A stretch of DNA of 9,132 nucleotides from Clostridiales bacterium (GTDB taxonomy: Bacteria > Bacillota > Clostridia > Lachnospirales > Lachnospiraceae). The first letter of the stretch is position 1. Each line of letters starts with the position of its first letter. A model generated the notes under the pieces. It saw only the letters and a list, made by a program, of their open reading frames with translations. It made no database searches and was not told the origin of the DNA. This document shows, one piece after another, positions 6,951 through 9,132 of this stretch. Location: NCBI GenBank assembly GCA_029267975.1, contig JAJUHH010000092.1, positions 1 to 9,132 of the forward strand, given 5' to 3'. Made by a program: the position numbers and the translations under genes.

Positions 6951-8516
6951 CTATTCAATGGTTAGATCCTTCGTTGATGTTTCATCGATTTCAAATTTGC
7001 CCTGTTCAAAGCTTGTGATCCTCTCACCAAGAATTTCAAGGTTCCTGATTGTGATATCCTCTACTGTGTGGCTTGCATCAAAACCATGTATTCTGGAAGG
7101 ATTGAATCTTCCTGACAGAACCTTTACCCCATCGATGGTAACCTTACGTATCTGTCCCCGTTCCTTGGTGCTGGACCAGTTGGAGCTCTGTGCAATATTA
7201 AAATCAATTAGATAAGGAATTTCGTCACCATCCCCCGATCCCATCTGCGCATTTTCCACAATGATATTCTGAAAGACAACATCGGTAATCAGAGCATCAT
7301 CCGCATTATGTACCGAGATGACCGGTTTATGAAAATTATTCAGCACCGTAATATTCTCAAAGCTGATCCCACTGATCCGTGCATTTTCCTTCTTTCCTTT
7401 ATTGGTTTCATAGCCAATTTCCATGGACTGAGCCAGATCGGTCCAAAGCTGATTATTCCTGAAGGTAATGTTCTTGGAGTCACCAGTGTAGTTCTTAATC
7501 ACCAGGGAATCATCCCAGCTTCTGACAAAGCAGTTCTGAACCAGATAGTTCTGGCAGGACTGAAGTGTGATGCCATCTCCATTGGGTCTGGAGGAAATAA
7601 TCCTGAGCCCATCAATGGTACCGTTGCTGGAGGTGTTGGCCGAGCATACCCAGGCATTGGGGTTGAGCACAATGATATCCTCTATGGTTACCTTGTCACA
7701 GAAATCAAATTTTAAGGGTACCAGTGCATTCTTTCCCTGCCAGCCGGTAAAGGTTGACCCATCCAGAATACCGCGTCCCATAACCTTAATGTTCATTCCA
7801 TAATTGGACTGAATGATTCCGTGAACTACTGCACCGCCGGCCAGATACAGGGTTTGGTTATCCTCCAGCATGATTGCGTCAATATTCCATTCCCCGGGTC
7901 CGATATAGACAACATTCTCATCTCCGGCTTTTGGCGCATTCAGCTCCAGGGGATTCGCAAAGATATGTAAAGCTCTGGAGGGTGATGCATTAAAGGTGAG
8001 CGTATAATTATCCGGCTGTGTCACCGTGAAAGATACCGTATGATTTACCTGGTCTATGACAGGCTCAATTCCATAGCTGACCGGGCTGATCTTCACACTG
8101 TCCAAAGCCATATCCGGTACCGTTACAACAATTCTTGCAATACCTTCAAAATCAAAATAGGTAATGGGTGTTCTGGACTGAGGCGGAAGATAATCCCCGA
8201 ACCATACCCGGTTATGATTTACATTGGTGTCATAGACGTAGCAGTCATATCCGTTCACACTGACCTTGGTATCTACACAATGCTTCAGGGTAAAATCCCT
8301 GGCTGTCTCACTGGCCGGCTTTAAATCCTCCGGAGTTGCATCCTTTAAGGACTTGGGTCCCTCATACAGTACAAGCTTGGAGTCACTCATGTCCACCATC
8401 TTTGATACCTGTTCTACCCTGTTTTGGATCCTCAGATAGTTCCAGGCACCACCGGCAAGCAACAATACCAGCAAAAGCCATTCGGCCACAGCAAGTATCA
8501 TTTTTCTCTTCTTCAC
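6951..8516 (-). CDS. Membrane-anchored beta-helix glycoside hydrolase, GH28/GH49-like
   Basis: This is likely an extracellular polysaccharide hydrolase. A basic start and hydrophobic segment (7-27) anchor it. Residues about 75-200 look like a beta-sandwich domain, as found before the catalytic domain in GH49. From about 200 to 515, repeated short strands (ITFRN, ISFEN, VVFQN, ITIRN) mark a right-handed parallel beta-helix. Asp314 (NGDGI) and Asp335-Asp336 (WDD) have the spacing of the GH28 catalytic aspartates (180, 201, 202 in Aspergillus niger polygalacturonase II). The usual GH28 GHG histidine and RIK motifs are absent; WTDLAQSMEIGYE takes that place, which recalls GH49 dextranase-type enzymes. 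The start is GTG, supported by a perfect AGGAGG (8525-8530) 8 bases upstream; an ATG five codons later is poorly placed. It is the first gene of a two-gene operon divergent from a LacI regulator. Pectin-type or other glucan substrates are possible. Confidence 0.83.
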   Translation of the reverse strand: MKKRKMILAVAEWLLLVLLLAGGAWNYLRIQNRVEQVSKMVDMSDSKLVLYEGPKSLKDATPEDLKPASETARDFTLKHCVDTKVSVNGYDCYVYDTNVNHNRVWFGDYLPPQSRTPITYFDFEGIARIVVTVPDMALDSVKISPVSYGIEPVIDQVNHTVSFTVTQPDNYTLTFNASPSRALHIFANPLELNAPKAGDENVVYIGPGEWNIDAIMLEDNQTLYLAGGAVVHGIIQSNYGMNIKVMGRGILDGSTFTGWQGKNALVPLKFDFCDKVTIEDIIVLNPNAWVCSANTSSNGTIDGLRIISSRPNGDGITLQSCQNYLVQNCFVRSWDDSLVIKNYTGDSKNITFRNNQLWTDLAQSMEIGYETNKGKKENARISGISFENITVLNNFHKPVISVHNADDALITDVVFQNIIVENAQMGSGDGDEIPYLIDFNIAQSSNWSSTKERGQIRKVTIDGVKVLSGRFNPSRIHGFDASHTVEDITIRNLEILGERITSFEQGKFEIDETSTKDLTIE

Positions 8517-8561
8517 CTTACCATCCTCCTTGCATAATAATGAAATTCTTATATACTTAGA

Positions 8562-8583
8562 GTAAGGAGTTTTTACTCCTTAC
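8562..8583 (-). promoter_or_regulatory. Leader hairpin carrying an anti-Shine-Dalgarno arm
   Basis: GTAAGGAGT (8562-8570) and ACTCCTTAC (8575-8583) form a perfect 9-bp stem around TTTT. In a minus-strand transcript the order is GUAAGGAGU, AAAA, ACUCCUUAC, ending 45 bases before the GTG start of the hydrolase gene. The second arm contains CUCCUU, which is complementary both to the first arm and to the AAGGAG of the real ribosome binding site (8526-8531). No T run follows, so it is not a terminator. Whether it is in the leader depends on a minus-strand promoter upstream of 8583, which I could not place with confidence. An operator role in DNA is the alternative. Confidence 0.5.
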
Positions 8584-8585
8584 AT

Positions 8586-8612
8586 AAAATTAAGTTGGGT
8601 AATTTTAAGTTG
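8586..8612. repeat. TTAAGTTG direct repeat with overlapping inverted repeat
   Basis: TTAAGTTG occurs at 8590-8597 and 8605-8612, 15 bases apart. AAAATTA (8586-8592) and TAATTTT (8600-8606) form an overlapping perfect 7-bp inverted repeat. This lies in the divergent control region between the hydrolase operon and the LacI gene, where regulator sites are expected. A weak minus-strand promoter pairing, TTCACA (8616-8611) with TTAATT (8593-8588), overlaps it. Confidence 0.35.
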
Positions 8613-8638
8613 TGAATTGGTTTCTCCATTTTTAAAAT
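8610..8638 (+). promoter_or_regulatory. Candidate promoter of the LacI-family gene
   Basis: TTGTGA (8610-8615) is followed after exactly 17 bases by TAAAAT (8633-8638), matching the -35 box at 4 of 6 and the -10 box at 5 of 6. The predicted start near 8645 gives a leader of about 76 bases. A second possibility nearer the gene is TATATT (8679-8684), whose -35 box is poor. The region is A+T-rich enough that chance matches are likely. Confidence 0.35.
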
Positions 8639-8685
8639 TGAGCATCTGTACAATTTTTATGATTTATGTTAGACTGACTATATTG

Positions 8686-8699
8686 GTTTAACATTAAAC
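8686..8699. promoter_or_regulatory. Operator-like palindrome GTTTAA-CA-TTAAAC
   Basis: A perfect 6+2+6 inverted repeat sits 21 bases before the LacI-family ATG. Its size and dyad symmetry fit a LacI-family site, and its position would let the regulator block its own transcription. The centre is CA rather than the CG common in LacI-family operators, and there is no second exact copy in the divergent region, so the match is suggestive only. Confidence 0.42.
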
Positions 8700-8720
8700 T
8701 TACAAGAAAGGAGCATGATT

Positions 8721-9132
8721 ATGACAACGATTAAAGATATCGCCAATGCTGTCGGTGTAAGCTGTACAACGGTGTCCAATGTGATCCATGGCAGAGCCGG
8801 ACGTGTGTCAGCTGAAACCATTGCGCTGATTAATGAAGCAATTGACAGACTCGGTTATGTTCCAAATATGTCCGCAAGATCCCTGGTATCCAGTTCCTCC
8901 AAGGTGATCGGTATGATCAGTCATTTAACTGCGAATAAAAAAGAAACCATTATAGAGGACCCTTTCCATTCTGCATTTATCGGATCAATTGAGAAAACCC
9001 TGCGTGAGAACGGTTATTATCTCATGCTGCGCACAGTTGAGACCACCACTGATCTGCATGCATTCCTGCGTAATTGGAATGTGGACGGACTCTTCTTCAC
9101 CGGTGTGTTCGAAGACGATTTCTACCATGCCC
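8721..9132 (+). CDS. LacI-family transcriptional regulator, 3' end outside the window
   Basis: This is a DNA-binding repressor or activator that should respond to a sugar. Only the first 137 codons are present, about 40% of the usual 330-340 residues; the frame is open to the last base. Residues 1-24 form the typical LacI helix-turn-helix (TIKDIANAVGVSCTTVSNVI). A hinge helix follows at about 49-58 (PNMSARSLVS). The effector-binding domain starts at about 61 (KVIGMIS) and shows DPFHSAFIGSIE (80-91), GYYLML (98-103) and VDGLFFTG (121-128). AGGAG (8709-8713) lies 7 bases before ATG 8721; an in-frame ATG at 8715 is only one base from it and so is less likely. It is divergent from the hydrolase/discoidin operon, the usual arrangement for a local regulator of glycan use. 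The effector is unknown. Confidence 0.92.
   Translation, partial: MTTIKDIANAVGVSCTTVSNVIHGRAGRVSAETIALINEAIDRLGYVPNMSARSLVSSSSKVIGMISHLTANKKETIIEDPFHSAFIGSIEKTLRENGYYLMLRTVETTTDLHAFLRNWNVDGLFFTGVFEDDFYHA

Noticed and set aside
6889..8560. Plus-strand frames of 74-135 codons (6889-7215, 7308-7715, 7567-7803, 8040-8324, 8336-8560) opposite the hydrolase and discoidin genes.
   Set aside because: The minus-strand proteins have coherent domains, anchors and ribosome binding sites; the opposite frames overlap one another and have no such support.
8562..8583. The 9-bp hairpin upstream of the hydrolase as an intrinsic terminator.
   Set aside because: Neither strand has a T run after the stem, and it stands before the start of the operon, not after the end of a gene.

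Overview
The window looks like chromosome of an anaerobic, Gram-positive Firmicute, most likely in or near the Lachnospiraceae. The pointers are AGGAGG-type ribosome binding sites, a GHKL-type peptide-pheromone-like sensor kinase, a giant fused CoA-dehydratase-activase/reductase protein of a type common in Clostridia, and a LacI-controlled polysaccharide gene pair. This placement is inference from gene content, not a database match.

Layout from left to right. (1) 1-1559, plus strand, very A+T-rich: an AgrC-like membrane histidine kinase, preceded by 89 bases that may include the last codons of an upstream gene. (2) 1560-1891: a convergent gap with no convincing gene. It holds a perfect 14-bp hairpin, a second hairpin and a duplicated AACGTCGTTTT motif. 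(3) 1892-6133, minus strand, richer in G+C: a single 1413-residue protein with two tandem BadF/HgdC-type ATPase (activase) modules, a Cys-rich linker and two HgdB/DUF2229-like Fe-S reductase modules. It has its own -10 box and ribosome binding site. (4) 6257-8516, minus strand: a two-gene operon ending in a good intrinsic terminator. Its first gene (GTG start) is a membrane-anchored right-handed beta-helix glycoside hydrolase related to GH28/GH49. Fifteen bases downstream is a membrane-anchored F5/8 type C (discoidin/CBM32-like) carbohydrate-binding protein. (5) 8517-8720: a divergent A+T-rich control region with a leader hairpin, direct repeats and an operator-like palindrome. (6) 8721-9132, plus strand: the first 137 codons of a LacI-family regulator, cut by the window edge.

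How they fit together: the LacI regulator most likely controls the divergent glycan operon, and the palindrome beside its own start may also make it autoregulatory. The two products of that operon probably sit together on the outer face of the membrane, one cutting and one binding the same glycan. The 1413-residue protein stands alone and resembles a self-contained ATP-driven low-potential reductase whose substrate cannot be read from the sequence. The kinase appears unrelated to the rest; its response regulator and signal genes, if any, lie left of the window.

The strongest candidates for something under-described are the all-in-one activase/reductase and the GH28-like enzyme that keeps the three catalytic aspartates but lacks the usual downstream residues.
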